Shown piece after piece: positions 49,760 through 59,148 of a DNA stretch of 64,000 bases. The stretch covers positions 1 to 64,000 of the forward strand of contig CADBCC010000004.1 in assembly GCA_902793125.1 (NCBI GenBank), in the 5' to 3' direction. The position numbers and the translations under genes are program-made. Source of the DNA: an uncultured Ruminococcus sp. (GTDB lineage Bacteria; Bacillota; Clostridia; Oscillospirales; Acutalibacteraceae). The notes beneath the pieces were generated by a model, which was given only the letters and a program-made list of their open reading frames with translations, searched no databases and was not told where the DNA came from. Within the stretch, counting starts at the first letter, position 1. Each line of letters begins with the position of its first letter.

Positions 49760-51118
49760 ATGAGGAAGAAATTATCAATTATTTTGTCGGCAATACTTGT
49801 TATTTGCACGGTTTTTTCGGCGTCGGTTTTACCCGCCGGAGCGGCGAATTATAAGAACAAAATTAAAGTTGCCTCAAAATCCGCTATTTTAATTAACCTT
49901 GATACGGGACAGACGGTTTACGAAAAGGATTCCGATACAAAGCGCTATCCCGCTTCAACTACCAAGATAATGACTTATATTATTGTCGCGGAGCATGTTA
50001 ATAATTTTAAAAGAACCAAGGTGCCGATTAAGCAGTCCGTTTTGGATGTATTAGAAGGTACAGGAAGCTCCATGGCAAATATAGGAGCCCATGTCGGTAA
50101 AAAAATGAGCGTTATTGACCTGCTTTATTCCATGATGGTTCCGTCGGGTAACGACGCGGCTGTTGTTTTAGCTGATTATGTCGGCGGCGGAAGTATAGAG
50201 AAATTCGTTTCCATGATGAATAGTAAGGCAAAGGATTTGGGATGTAAAAACACTCATTTTATGAACCCCGACGGTCTCCACGATAAAAACCACTACACAA
50301 CCGCGAGGGATTTAGCGAAGATAACTCAGTACGCGCTTACTTTGCCCGAGTTCTCTAAAATCTCAAATACAACAACCTATTATGTAGCCGGGGACGAATA
50401 TCCTTTGGTTACAACAAACTATCTGATTGATTCAAACCGAGGCGGAAAGTATTATTACCAGTACGCTAAGGGAATTAAAACAGGTACAACCGATGAAGCG
50501 GGCCATTGTCTTGTTACTTCGGGAAGCGCCGACGGTTACTCATATCTCGGTGTATTTCTTAAATCACCTTATAATCCCGATCCCGCTAAGGACGTTTACG
50601 GAACTATGCTCGACGCAAAAGCTTTGTTCCGCTGGGCGCTTACAAAACTTGAGCTTAATCAGGTAGCGTCCTCCGAAACTCCGATGCGCGAAGAAAAGAT
50701 TAATTTAGCGTGGGGTAAAAACAGCGTTCAGCTTGTCCCCGAGAAAAATATTAACGCTATTGTTCCGAAGGATTTTAAGGAATCCGATGTAAAAGTTGAA
50801 ACCACGGTTCCCGACAGCGTTGACGCTCCCGTTAAAAAGGGCGACATTATCGGAAAAGCCGTAGTTTATTATGACGGACCGAAAGTTAAAGAGAAAACAA
50901 AATTAGCCGAAGTTAATTTAGTTTCCAGCGAATCGGTCGAGAGGAGCGGCATCCTCTATATATTTTCCGTCATACAGAATATTATTACCTCCAGATGGTT
51001 TATCGTTGTTGTCGCGGCAATAGTTCTGCTTCTTATACTCTATATTATCATCAGCTCGATAATCAGACGCCGCAACAGAAGAAGCCGCAGAAGCGTAAGA
51101 AGATACAGAAATTTCTAA
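49760..51118 (+). CDS. dacF: D-alanyl-D-alanine carboxypeptidase (DacF/PBP5-like)
   Basis: 452 residues from ATG 49760 (GGAGG 49748-49752). Signal peptide ~1-28. Penicillin-binding motifs: PASTTK (Ser near residue 66), MVPSGND (SxN) and KGIKTGTTDEAG (KTG). A C-terminal beta domain, one membrane helix and a cytoplasmic Arg-rich tail (RRRNRRSRRSVRRY) follow, differing from the amphipathic anchor of classical PBP5. It trims the terminal D-Ala of peptidoglycan stem peptides outside the membrane. Confidence 0.93.
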   Translation: MRKKLSIILSAILVICTVFSASVLPAGAANYKNKIKVASKSAILINLDTGQTVYEKDSDTKRYPASTTKIMTYIIVAEHVNNFKRTKVPIKQSVLDVLEGTGSSMANIGAHVGKKMSVIDLLYSMMVPSGNDAAVVLADYVGGGSIEKFVSMMNSKAKDLGCKNTHFMNPDGLHDKNHYTTARDLAKITQYALTLPEFSKISNTTTYYVAGDEYPLVTTNYLIDSNRGGKYYYQYAKGIKTGTTDEAGHCLVTSGSADGYSYLGVFLKSPYNPDPAKDVYGTMLDAKALFRWALTKLELNQVASSETPMREEKINLAWGKNSVQLVPEKNINAIVPKDFKESDVKVETTVPDSVDAPVKKGDIIGKAVVYYDGPKVKEKTKLAEVNLVSSESVERSGILYIFSVIQNIITSRWFIVVVAAIVLLLILYIIISSIIRRRNRRSRRSVRRYRNF

Positions 51119-51135
51119 GTATAAAATAAACATAT

Positions 51136-51168
51136 AGCGCAGCACAAAACGTGCTGCGCTTTTTTTGT
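51136..51168. terminator. terminator between convergent dacF and 51171 genes
   Basis: AGCGCAGCAC/GTGCTGCGCT stem followed by seven T residues. Confidence 0.9.
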
Positions 51169-51170
51169 AT

Positions 51171-51749
51171 CTAAATATCTAAAAAATGTTCTAACGCTTT
51201 TTCACAGCTTTCTCCGTTTTTACACAGCGCGTTAAGGCTGTTAAGGCTGATTCCGATGCTTTCCGATTTCTTATTAAAGCCTTTTGCCTGAACGTCCCAC
51301 GGACAGGCGCAGGTTTTTAAGTACGGATATTTTTTTATTTTTTCCGTATATCCTTTTGAAAGATTAAAAAGGGGGATATACACCGCTTTGTTTTTGTATG
51401 TAATATAGCGGTCGGAGAGCTTTTTGACTTTATTTTCTATTTTAGAATAATAAATGCTTCCGTTCTTATATTTTTTAAGGAAATCCTTTTTGCTAATTCT
51501 TTCGTTTTTGCTGAGTTTTCCGCCTTTATAATTCGAATTTAGAATTAAAATCAGCGCGTTCAATGTTTCGTCCGAGTAAGACTCCCTGAAATAATACGCC
51601 GCGGCGGATGAAATAAGCTCATTTTTCTTGGAAGTTTTATTTTGAAAAATATTTTTCGTATCAATTTTAATATTATTTTTGCTGAAAACAAGCGGAATTG
51701 CCGCCATTATAGCAAGTATTAACAAAAGTCCCGTTATTTTCTTCTTCAT
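51171..51749 (-). CDS. SpoIID-like exported protein, short form
   Basis: 192 residues from ATG 51749 (GAGTGAG); an in-frame ATG at 51794 would add 15 residues but lacks a good ribosome site. One N-terminal helix, then segments that resemble SpoIID/LytB: AAAYYFRESYSDETLNALIL, YITYKNKAVYIPLFNLSKG, and YPYLKTCACPWD, followed by a final helix. It is shorter than SpoIID (~330 residues) and the N-terminal part of that family is missing. It may bind or cleave peptidoglycan, or be a degenerate relative. Family call moderate. Confidence 0.6.
   Translation of the reverse strand: MKKKITGLLLILAIMAAIPLVFSKNNIKIDTKNIFQNKTSKKNELISSAAAYYFRESYSDETLNALILILNSNYKGGKLSKNERISKKDFLKKYKNGSIYYSKIENKVKKLSDRYITYKNKAVYIPLFNLSKGYTEKIKKYPYLKTCACPWDVQAKGFNKKSESIGISLNSLNALCKNGESCEKALEHFLDI
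51530..51546 (-). repeat. 17-mer motif, site 4, inside the SpoIID-like gene
   Basis: AATTCGAATTTAGAATT on the plus strand. Confidence 0.5.
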
Positions 51750-51884
51750 ATTCTCACTCTGATTCCTATGATTTTTATTTATATTTCTTGACATAATACT
51801 TTCTTTGCCTTAAAATATATTATGTACGTTTGGATGAAAATATGAAAAAATACGTATAACGCCCTAAGAAAGGTTATGTATATT

Positions 51885-53081
51885 ATGAAATCAAAATTAA
51901 CTTGGATATCGTTTATTCCGCTGACAATCACGGCGGTAACAATGGTAGTGCTGCAATATTTTTCCATAGGCTTTTCCTCTGATGATAATTTAGCCTATTA
52001 TATCGCTTTGGGCGCTGTATTGCTTATGTTTTTTATTAATATTGTTTTCTGCGCGCTTGATAAAGAAACTTCGCCGGCTTATATTCTGAACCGAAATGTT
52101 CCCGCCGCGATTTTCGCTATTCTCACCGCTGCGATGATTGCCTCCAAGTCAGCGTTAACTCTTATTTTAGCTCTTCAGAACAGGACGTTTGATTTATTTA
52201 TTTTAGCTTTAACCGTATTCGGAATGCTGACCGCTATTTGTTTTGTTATTATCGCGCTTTCGCATTTGCAGGGAAGAAACTTCCTTCCGCGAATGGGTAT
52301 TTTATTCCTTTCTATGCCCATATGGGGAGGTTTGGTGTTAATTAACGAATTCCTCGGAAACCGTACCGTTTCCGTTTACGCGTTAAATCCGCTGAAGCTT
52401 TTCTGCTACGCTTTCGCTATGATTTACCTTTTTAAACTTTCTATGGTTATTTCTACAATAAAGGGAAAAAATCCCGTAAAGTCTATGTTCTTATACGGTT
52501 TCCCTTTAGCGGCAATAGGGCTTTGCTACGGCGTGTATAATATACTTACAATCGCCGTTAACGGAATTGATTATTCCGAAAACGTAATCGCTTTCGCGTA
52601 CTTCTCTATGGCAATTTATATAATTCTCTTTAACGCCGAAATTACGAAAAACTGTTTTACAAAAGAAGAACAGATTTTAAAATACGACCTTGACGACTTT
52701 GACGAGGAACAAAGAGTTTACGGCGCTTATCAGGACAATACCGTTGTCGCTCCCGAAACCCAGACAGGCGATTACGATTATGACTATTCAAAAGTTACCG
52801 GCGACGCCGAAACTTATGTAACTTCCGCTGACGAAAACTATACCGACGACTACGATTACGACTATAATTACGGCGGTACAAACGAAAGCGAAGATTTAGT
52901 TGTAGCTCCCGACGTTGAAGTTGATGACGACGCTATTTATGTTGAAAAAGATAAAGTAGAGTCTTTCGAGGAGCAGGTTGTTGAATCCAACAGGGAATCC
53001 ATTAACTCGACAGAAGAAGTAGAAGTAAGCGAAGTCGATCAGGAGAGAATCGACAAGCTTATCGAAGATATAAACAGTTAA
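51885..53081 (+). CDS. polytopic membrane protein with acidic Tyr-rich tail, function unknown
   Basis: 398 residues from ATG 51885; the ATG at 51876 lies too close to AAAGG. About eight hydrophobic helices occupy residues 1-255. The remaining ~140 residues form a cytoplasmic tail very rich in Asp, Glu and Tyr, with DYDYDYSK and DDYDYDYNYGG runs, and no predicted fold. I do not recognise the family. Monocistronic, before the thrS leader. Confidence 0.75.
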   Translation: MKSKLTWISFIPLTITAVTMVVLQYFSIGFSSDDNLAYYIALGAVLLMFFINIVFCALDKETSPAYILNRNVPAAIFAILTAAMIASKSALTLILALQNRTFDLFILALTVFGMLTAICFVIIALSHLQGRNFLPRMGILFLSMPIWGGLVLINEFLGNRTVSVYALNPLKLFCYAFAMIYLFKLSMVISTIKGKNPVKSMFLYGFPLAAIGLCYGVYNILTIAVNGIDYSENVIAFAYFSMAIYIILFNAEITKNCFTKEEQILKYDLDDFDEEQRVYGAYQDNTVVAPETQTGDYDYDYSKVTGDAETYVTSADENYTDDYDYDYNYGGTNESEDLVVAPDVEVDDDAIYVEKDKVESFEEQVVESNRESINSTEEVEVSEVDQERIDKLIEDINS

Positions 53082-53101
53082 TATTTTCAAGTAAAAACTT
53101 G

Positions 53102-53130
53102 TTGACTTTTTTAACTTTGAATGATAATAT
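53102..53130 (+). promoter_or_regulatory. promoter of thrS
   Basis: TTGACT (53102-53107) and TAATAT (53125-53130), spacer 17, extended -10 TG. Confidence 0.65.
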
Positions 53131-53149
53131 ATATTTAATATTTTTGCTG

Positions 53150-53370
53150 TGATAAGGACATGATTCCGAAAAGCTTTTCCAGAGAGTATACGGTTGCTGC
53201 GAGTATATAAAGTTTAAGGATATTACCGCCTTTGAGCTCCGCGCAGGAAATGGCGCGGCGGTTAACCTCGTTAAAGGTTTAAATTAAGGGTTTATCCGAA
53301 ATTGGGTGGAACCGCGGTATGAATTTGTCGCCCCAATATTCCGTGTGGAATATTGGGCGTTTTTATATTT
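53150..53370 (+). promoter_or_regulatory. T-box leader (threonine) of thrS
   Basis: The T-box core GGGTGGAACCGCGG is at 53304-53317, with an upstream stem I and a terminator stem (CCCAATATTCC/GGAATATTGGG, 53332-53357) and T tract. A candidate specifier ACC (Thr) lies at 53225-53227 in the stem I loop. Uncharged tRNA-Thr pairs with the T-box bulge and prevents termination. This accounts for most of the gene-free stretch 53082-53397. Confidence 0.92.
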
Positions 53371-53397
53371 AATGTATTTTATAAGGAGTAATCAGTT

Positions 53398-55341
53398 ATG
53401 GTAAATGTAGAACTTAAAGGCGGAGTAGTAAATCAGTACGAAGAAAATATTACGCCCGCCGAAATCGCAAAAGGAATAGGAATGGGGCTTTATAAGTCTG
53501 TTTGCGCCGCTAAAATCGACGGCGAAGTTTTTGATTTAAGAACCCCGATTAATAAGGATTGCAAGGTGGAGCTTCTTACCTTTGACGATATTGACGGTAA
53601 AAAAGCTTTCTGGCATACAGCTTCACATATCCTCGCCCAAGCGGTAAAGCGTCTTTATCCCGAGGCGAAGCTTGCTATCGGTCCCGCTGTGGATAACGGA
53701 TTTTACTATGACTTTGATGTTGATAAAGCTTTTTCATCCGACGATTTAAAGAATATTACAGCCGAGATGAAGAAGATTGTAAAATCAAAAATCGCTATCG
53801 AAAAATTCGAGCTTGAGCCCGAAGAGGCTGTAAAGCTTTTGGAAGATATGAACGAGCCCTATAAGGTTGAGCTTTGTAAAGAGCACAGCGATAAAGGCGA
53901 GAAAATCAGCTTTTATAAGCAGGATGATTTTACCGACCTTTGCGCCGGACCGCACCTTATGGACGTAAGCGCGGTTAAGGCTATCGCTCTTACCGCTACT
54001 ACGGGCGCGTACTGGAGAGGCGATGCCAAAAACGCCCAGCTCTGCCGTGTATACGGCGTAGCTTTCCCGAAAGCTTCCATGCTTGAAGAACATCTTACTA
54101 TGATGGAAGAAGCTAAAAAGCGCGACCATAATAAGCTCGGCCGCGAACTCGAGCTTTTTACAACAGTTGATTATATAGGCCAGGGACTCCCGATTATGCT
54201 CCCAAAAGGCGCGAGAGTAATCCAACTTCTCCAGCGTTTTGTTGAGGACGAGGAGCAGAAGCGCGGATGGCTGCTTACAAAAACTCCGTTTATGGCTAAA
54301 TCCGACTTATATAAAATCAGCGGCCACTGGGACCATTATAAAGACGGAATGTTTGTGCTCGGCGATGAGGAAAAAGACGATGAGGTTTACGCTCTCCGTC
54401 CGATGACTTGTCCTTTCCAGTACCAGGCGTATCTTAACCGCCAGCGCTCCTATCGCGACCTCCCGCTCCGCTATAACGAAACCTCAACGCTTTTCAGAAA
54501 CGAGGCTTCGGGCGAGATGCACGGCCTGATCCGCGTGCGCCAGTTCACAATCTCCGAGGGACACCTTATGTGTACTCCCGAACAGCTTGAGCAGGAGTTT
54601 AAGAACTGCCTTGAGCTTGCTATATTTATGCTGAAAACATTAGGACTTTACGAGGATGTAAGCTATCGTTTCTCGCAGTGGGATCCCAACGACAGAGAAA
54701 AATATATCGGTACAGAGGAAGAATGGAACAGCAGTCAGGATATGATGGGAAGAATTCTCGATCACCTCGAGGTTCCCTACGAAATCGGTATAGGCGAAGC
54801 TGCGTTCTACGGTCCGAAGCTTGATATTCAGATTAAGAATGTATACGGAAAAGAGGATACGCTTATTACAATCCAGATTGACGGTATGATTGCCGAAAAA
54901 TTCGGTATGGAATACGTTGATAAAGACGGTAAAAAGAAGAATCCCTATATTATCCACCGTACGTCAATCGGCTGTTACGAGAGAACTTTAGCTCTCTTAA
55001 TTGAGAAATACGCAGGCGCGTTCCCGATGTGGCTCGCTCCGACTCAGGTTAAGATTTTACCGATCGCTGACCGTCACTTCGATTACGCCTACGATATTAA
55101 AAAAGCTCTCGAGGCCGAGGGTATGCGCGTTGAAATTGACGACAGAAGTGAAAAAATCGGCTATAAAATCCGTGAGGCTCAGCTCCAGAAAGTACCTTAT
55201 ATGTTCGTAGTGGGCGATAAGGATATTGAAAACAACGCTGTGTCTGTACGTCACAGAAAAGATGGCGACCTCGGTTCAATGCCTCTTTCCGAGTTTATAG
55301 CCAAGGCTAAAAAAGAAATTGATTCTAAGGAGATAAAATAA
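53398..55341 (+). CDS. thrS: threonyl-tRNA synthetase
   Basis: 647 residues. TGS domain at the N-terminus, editing/second domain with HTASHILAQAV, class II core with motif 2 FRNEASGEMHGLIRVRQF and motif 3 (IGCYERTLALLIEKYAG), and C-terminal anticodon-binding domain (LAPTQVKILPI). Charges tRNA-Thr. Ribosome site AAGGAG. Controlled by the T-box upstream. Confidence 0.98.
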   Translation: MVNVELKGGVVNQYEENITPAEIAKGIGMGLYKSVCAAKIDGEVFDLRTPINKDCKVELLTFDDIDGKKAFWHTASHILAQAVKRLYPEAKLAIGPAVDNGFYYDFDVDKAFSSDDLKNITAEMKKIVKSKIAIEKFELEPEEAVKLLEDMNEPYKVELCKEHSDKGEKISFYKQDDFTDLCAGPHLMDVSAVKAIALTATTGAYWRGDAKNAQLCRVYGVAFPKASMLEEHLTMMEEAKKRDHNKLGRELELFTTVDYIGQGLPIMLPKGARVIQLLQRFVEDEEQKRGWLLTKTPFMAKSDLYKISGHWDHYKDGMFVLGDEEKDDEVYALRPMTCPFQYQAYLNRQRSYRDLPLRYNETSTLFRNEASGEMHGLIRVRQFTISEGHLMCTPEQLEQEFKNCLELAIFMLKTLGLYEDVSYRFSQWDPNDREKYIGTEEEWNSSQDMMGRILDHLEVPYEIGIGEAAFYGPKLDIQIKNVYGKEDTLITIQIDGMIAEKFGMEYVDKDGKKKNPYIIHRTSIGCYERTLALLIEKYAGAFPMWLAPTQVKILPIADRHFDYAYDIKKALEAEGMRVEIDDRSEKIGYKIREAQLQKVPYMFVVGDKDIENNAVSVRHRKDGDLGSMPLSEFIAKAKKEIDSKEIK

Positions 55342-55345
55342 CTCT

Positions 55346-56179
55346 ATGTATAATCGTTCGTACAACAGAGGAAGAAGAGGAATGACTTTTAAATTCAAAA
55401 CGCCTAAGCGTAGAAAATTTAAAAGTAAATTCACTCCCATGCCTATGAAACAGTCGGGCGACGGCATAGGTTCGCTTAGAGTAGCGCGTTTTGTAATACT
55501 CGGGCTTATTGCCGCGGTTATTATTACGACTTTAATAATCGGTATGAATATGTTTATTGTTAACTCCGACAGAGAAAATTCTTCCGTATATAAAAAATCG
55601 GAAGAGAGCAGTAACGCAGAACTGCTGAGAGTTGTAAACAAAAGCAATCCTCTTGATAAAAAATATGTGCCTGATCTTACCGATAAAGGCGGTTATAAGA
55701 TTAACGTCCTCGCCGAAAAAAATCTTGATAAAATTCTTAAAGCCGCTAAAAAGGACGGAATAAGCTTAGGAGTTAAGTACGCCTACGTAAGTTATGACGA
55801 ACAGGCGAAAAAATACAAAACCCTTTATAAGTCCTATATTAAAAAGGACGGCTTAACCGAGGTTAAAGCCCAGGCTAAAACAAACCTTACCGTTCCTCAG
55901 GCGGGAAGATCTGAGTACCAGACCGGACTTATGGTTTATTTTGTGACTCAGGAAAAGGGCAAGTTTAAAAAATCAAAAGCCAACGACTGGCTCGGTAAAA
56001 ACGCTAAGGATTACGGATTTATTCTTCGCTATCCCGCGGATAAAACCAACGAAACCTCTATGAAAGCCGATTACAACGCCTACCGCTATGTCGGAAAGGA
56101 AAACGCTTACGCGATGTTAAGGCTTAATATGTGCCTTAATGAGTACAGCTACTATATAAACAGCCGACCTGATAAGTAA
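55346..56179 (+). CDS. VanY-family (M15B) protein with all zinc ligands lost
   Basis: 277 residues, starting four bases after thrS. A basic cytoplasmic head (~1-48), one membrane helix (~49-70) and an external M15B-like domain. The family motif SEHQTGLAVD appears as SEYQTGLMVY (Tyr191 and Tyr198 in place of the His and Asp ligands), and PWHFRYVG appears as YNAYRYVG (Ala245 in place of the last His). The surrounding fold signatures (WLGKNAKDYGFILRYP, KENAYAMLRLNMCLNEY) are well kept. It therefore looks like a catalytically inactive D,D-carboxypeptidase relative, perhaps a peptidoglycan sensor or scaffold (inference). Confidence 0.8.
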   Translation: MYNRSYNRGRRGMTFKFKTPKRRKFKSKFTPMPMKQSGDGIGSLRVARFVILGLIAAVIITTLIIGMNMFIVNSDRENSSVYKKSEESSNAELLRVVNKSNPLDKKYVPDLTDKGGYKINVLAEKNLDKILKAAKKDGISLGVKYAYVSYDEQAKKYKTLYKSYIKKDGLTEVKAQAKTNLTVPQAGRSEYQTGLMVYFVTQEKGKFKKSKANDWLGKNAKDYGFILRYPADKTNETSMKADYNAYRYVGKENAYAMLRLNMCLNEYSYYINSRPDK

Positions 56180-56279
56180 TAAGGCTTCAGTAAAAAGTTT
56201 TAAGTTAAAAGGGATATAAGATATTAAACGGTAAACGTTCTTTATTAACGAAGAAAAATAAAAAGTTTTGAAAAAAGAC

Positions 56280-56308
56280 TTGCAATTTGTTGTAAACTAT
56301 AGTATAAT
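56280..56308 (+). promoter_or_regulatory. promoter of rpmE
   Basis: TTGCAA (56280-56285) and TATAAT (56303-56308), spacer 17. Confidence 0.78.
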
Positions 56309-56350
56309 TCTACTGTTATATTGAATTATATCCCGAACGAGGTGAATAAA

Positions 56351-56551
56351 ATGAAAAATGGAATCCATCCGAATTATGAGCAGACAACTATCAAATGCGC
56401 ATGCGGTAACGTAATCGAAACAGGTTCAACAAAGAAGGATATCCGCGTTGAAGTTTGTTCCAAATGCCATCCTTTCTTTACCGGAAAGCAGAAGTTAGTT
56501 GATACAGGCGGACGTGTTGACAGATTTAAAAAGCGTTTCAACATGGGCTAA
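56351..56551 (+). CDS. rpmE: 50S ribosomal protein L31, zinc-binding form
   Basis: 66 residues; ATG 56351 with GAGGTG. Cys residues in [10 protein letters not shown] and [16 protein letters not shown] mark the zinc-containing (C+) type. Sits at the ribosome subunit interface. Ends at a strong terminator. Confidence 0.97.
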   Translation: MKNGIHPNYEQTTIKCACGNVIETGSTKKDIRVEVCSKCHPFFTGKQKLVDTGGRVDRFKKRFNMG

Positions 56552-56564
56552 TTTTAATTTGACT

Positions 56565-56594
56565 TTAAAGACGGCAAACTTTGCCGTCTTTTTT
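56565..56594 (+). terminator. terminator after rpmE
   Basis: AAAGACGGCAAA/TTTGCCGTCTTT stem with T run. Confidence 0.92.
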
Positions 56595-56613
56595 TCTGTA
56601 AAAGGCAGTTGCT

Positions 56614-57246
56614 ATGAATAAAAGTTATAAGACCGTTAAACTCAGCGCGAGCGATGAGTTCGTTGAAAAACGTTCCCGTTTTATAGGTTACGCAAAACCT
56701 GTTAAAACCGAAGAAGAAGCGCAGGAGTTTATAGCGAAAATAAAAAAAGAACATTGGGACGCGCGCCATAACTGCTACGCTTATGCTCTTAAAGAGGGCG
56801 CGGTTAAGCGCTACAGCGACGACGGCGAGCCGCAGGGAACCGCAGGCGTTCCTATGCTTGACGTTATTGAAAAGAACGAAGTTGTTGATGTCTGCGTGGT
56901 AGTAACGCGTTATTTCGGCGGAGTTCTTCTCGGAACAGGCGGACTTGTGCGGGCGTATACAAAGGGCGCTAAAATCGCTCTTGAAGCCGCGCGTATTATT
57001 AAAATGACAGTCTGCTCGGAATGTGAAATAAAGTGCAGCTATAACCAGTACGGAAAACTCAACACCCTTATTATGAACAGCGGAGGCGCGGTTGACGATA
57101 CGGCGTTTGCCGACGATGTTAAAATGAAGTTTCATATTCCCGCTGACGCTGTCCCGGCGCTCGAAAAGGAGATAGCCGACGCTACGGCGGGTGAAGTTAA
57201 AATTGAAATTTCGGACGAAAAATATTACGAAACAGGCGAAATATGA
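56614..57246 (+). CDS. yigZ: YigZ/IMPACT-family protein
   Basis: 210 residues. N-terminal UPF0029/IMPACT domain with the signature DARHNCYAYAL, RYSDDGEPQGTAGVPM and VVVTRYFGGVLLGTGGLVRAY; C-terminal DUF1949-like domain. A conserved cytoplasmic protein related to the translation regulator IMPACT; its bacterial role is not firmly known. Confidence 0.93.
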   Translation: MNKSYKTVKLSASDEFVEKRSRFIGYAKPVKTEEEAQEFIAKIKKEHWDARHNCYAYALKEGAVKRYSDDGEPQGTAGVPMLDVIEKNEVVDVCVVVTRYFGGVLLGTGGLVRAYTKGAKIALEAARIIKMTVCSECEIKCSYNQYGKLNTLIMNSGGAVDDTAFADDVKMKFHIPADAVPALEKEIADATAGEVKIEISDEKYYETGEI

Positions 57247-57349
57247 GAAATTTTAAAATTTTTTAGGAAATTTTATTTTATATTCGTATATATATTTGGT
57301 GAGTTTATTGTTTGCTTACCGCTTACCGATAGTATAAGGAGGTGTTTTT

Positions 57350-59113
57350 ATGCCGTTGCCTGACGGGTTCTTGCAGGAGCTGAAGCTTCGCAATGATATA
57401 ACCGAGGTTGCCTCGTCGTACGTTAACCTTAAACGCAGAGGCAGAAATATGGTAGGACTTTGTCCTTTCCACGGCGAAAAAACTCCTTCCTTTAATATTT
57501 ATACCGAAAACGGTTCTTTTTACTGCTTCGGCTGCGGAGTCGGCGGAGATGTAATCACTTTTATAATGAAGATTGAAAACTTAGATTACATCGACGCGGT
57601 TAAGTTTTTAGCGCAAAGAGCGGGACTTAATATGCCCGAGGACAGCTTTGACGACTCTATGTCAGCTTTGAGAAAGAGGATATATGAAGCAAACCGCGAG
57701 GCTGCGCGATTCTTTTACAGCCAGCTCTATACTCCGAAAGGCGCGAAAGGGCTTTCCTATTTTCGCTCAAGAGCTTTGGCCGAGCGTACTATAAGACATT
57801 TCGGACTCGGTTACGCTGATCCCGAACGGTATTCGCTCGTTAACCATCTTAAATCCCTCGGATTTAAAAATAACGAAATTGTCCAAGCGAATTTAGCTTA
57901 CCAGAATAAAAACGGCAATATCTCCGACCGATTTTACGACAGGGTTATGTTTCCGATTATTGATTTGCGCGGAAACGTAATCGCTTTCGGCGGACGAATA
58001 CTTACTGACGCAAAACCAAAATATCTTAATACATCCGATACTCCGGTCTTTAAAAAGAGCGCTAACCTTTTTTCGCTTAATAACGCTAAAAATACGGGCA
58101 GCCGTACTCTGATACTGTGCGAGGGTTATATGGATGTTATCGCGCTTAACCAGGCGGGCTTTCAGAACGCCGTCGCGACTTTGGGAACAGCGCTTACACA
58201 GGAGCAGGCTCTGCTTATGAAACGCTACGCCGACGAAGTAATTATCTGTTACGATTCGGACGAAGCGGGGCAGAAGGCTACAGCGCGGGCTATCGGCTTT
58301 TTAAGAAACGCCGGACTTTTAATCAGGGTAATTAATATTCCCGAGGGAAAGGATCCCGACGAGTTTCTCAGGAATAAAGGCGAACAGGGTTATAACGCGT
58401 TTAAAAATGTTATTGAGTCGAGCGGAAACGATATCGAATACCGTATCGCGAAAATAAAGGGCTCTTATAATCTTGAGAGCGCCGAGGGCAGGGTAAGCTA
58501 CCTTAACGAGGTAGTAAAGATTTTAGCTACTCTTGATAATTCTATTGAGCAGGATGTATATATTTCCAAAATCTCGAAAGAATTAGGGGTTTCTCCCGAC
58601 GCGATAAAGCAGCAGCTTAATAAAGCCAACCGAAAAAATTACCGCGATAAACGCCGCTCGAATTTCCGCGATATGCAGTCTAAGCTCAACGGAAGAAATG
58701 ATAAGATAAATACCGAAAGATATAAAAAACCTCGTGTTACAACCGCCGAGGAGGGCGTAATAGCTTTTATGATAAAGAATCCGGACAAGCTTTCTCTGAT
58801 TCAAAACAGCCTTGACGAAGAAAGATTCCAGACCGATTTTAATAAAAAGCTTTACTCTTATTTCTCTGAAAGAATTAAAAACGGCGACGACATACTTTCA
58901 TCGGTATCGGGCGATTTTACTCCCGACGAAACCGCTAAGATATATCAGATTGTTAATTCCGATTTCGCTAAAATGGCAAATGAAAATACCCTTAAAGAGA
59001 ATATAAACGTAATTAATGATGAATATCTGAAGCTGAAAACCGCGGACGCCTCAAGCGCTTCCTACGACGATATAGCCGAGCGTCTTAAAAAGCTTCGTGA
59101 AAATCATCAGTAA
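57350..59113 (+). CDS. dnaG: DNA primase
   Basis: 587 residues; ATG 57350 with AAGGAGG. CHC2-type zinc finger (CPFHGEKTPSF ... FYCFGCGVGGD) at ~38-66, catalytic core, TOPRIM domain (ILCEGYMDVIAL, ICYDSDEAGQKA) at ~255-340 and a C-terminal helicase-binding region. Makes RNA primers for replication. Forms the macromolecular synthesis operon with rpoD, 35 bases downstream. Confidence 0.97.
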   Translation: MPLPDGFLQELKLRNDITEVASSYVNLKRRGRNMVGLCPFHGEKTPSFNIYTENGSFYCFGCGVGGDVITFIMKIENLDYIDAVKFLAQRAGLNMPEDSFDDSMSALRKRIYEANREAARFFYSQLYTPKGAKGLSYFRSRALAERTIRHFGLGYADPERYSLVNHLKSLGFKNNEIVQANLAYQNKNGNISDRFYDRVMFPIIDLRGNVIAFGGRILTDAKPKYLNTSDTPVFKKSANLFSLNNAKNTGSRTLILCEGYMDVIALNQAGFQNAVATLGTALTQEQALLMKRYADEVIICYDSDEAGQKATARAIGFLRNAGLLIRVINIPEGKDPDEFLRNKGEQGYNAFKNVIESSGNDIEYRIAKIKGSYNLESAEGRVSYLNEVVKILATLDNSIEQDVYISKISKELGVSPDAIKQQLNKANRKNYRDKRRSNFRDMQSKLNGRNDKINTERYKKPRVTTAEEGVIAFMIKNPDKLSLIQNSLDEERFQTDFNKKLYSYFSERIKNGDDILSSVSGDFTPDETAKIYQIVNSDFAKMANENTLKENINVINDEYLKLKTADASSASYDDIAERLKKLRENHQ

Positions 59114-59148
59114 TATAAAAGATTTAATGTCAGGAAAGGATTGATTTT

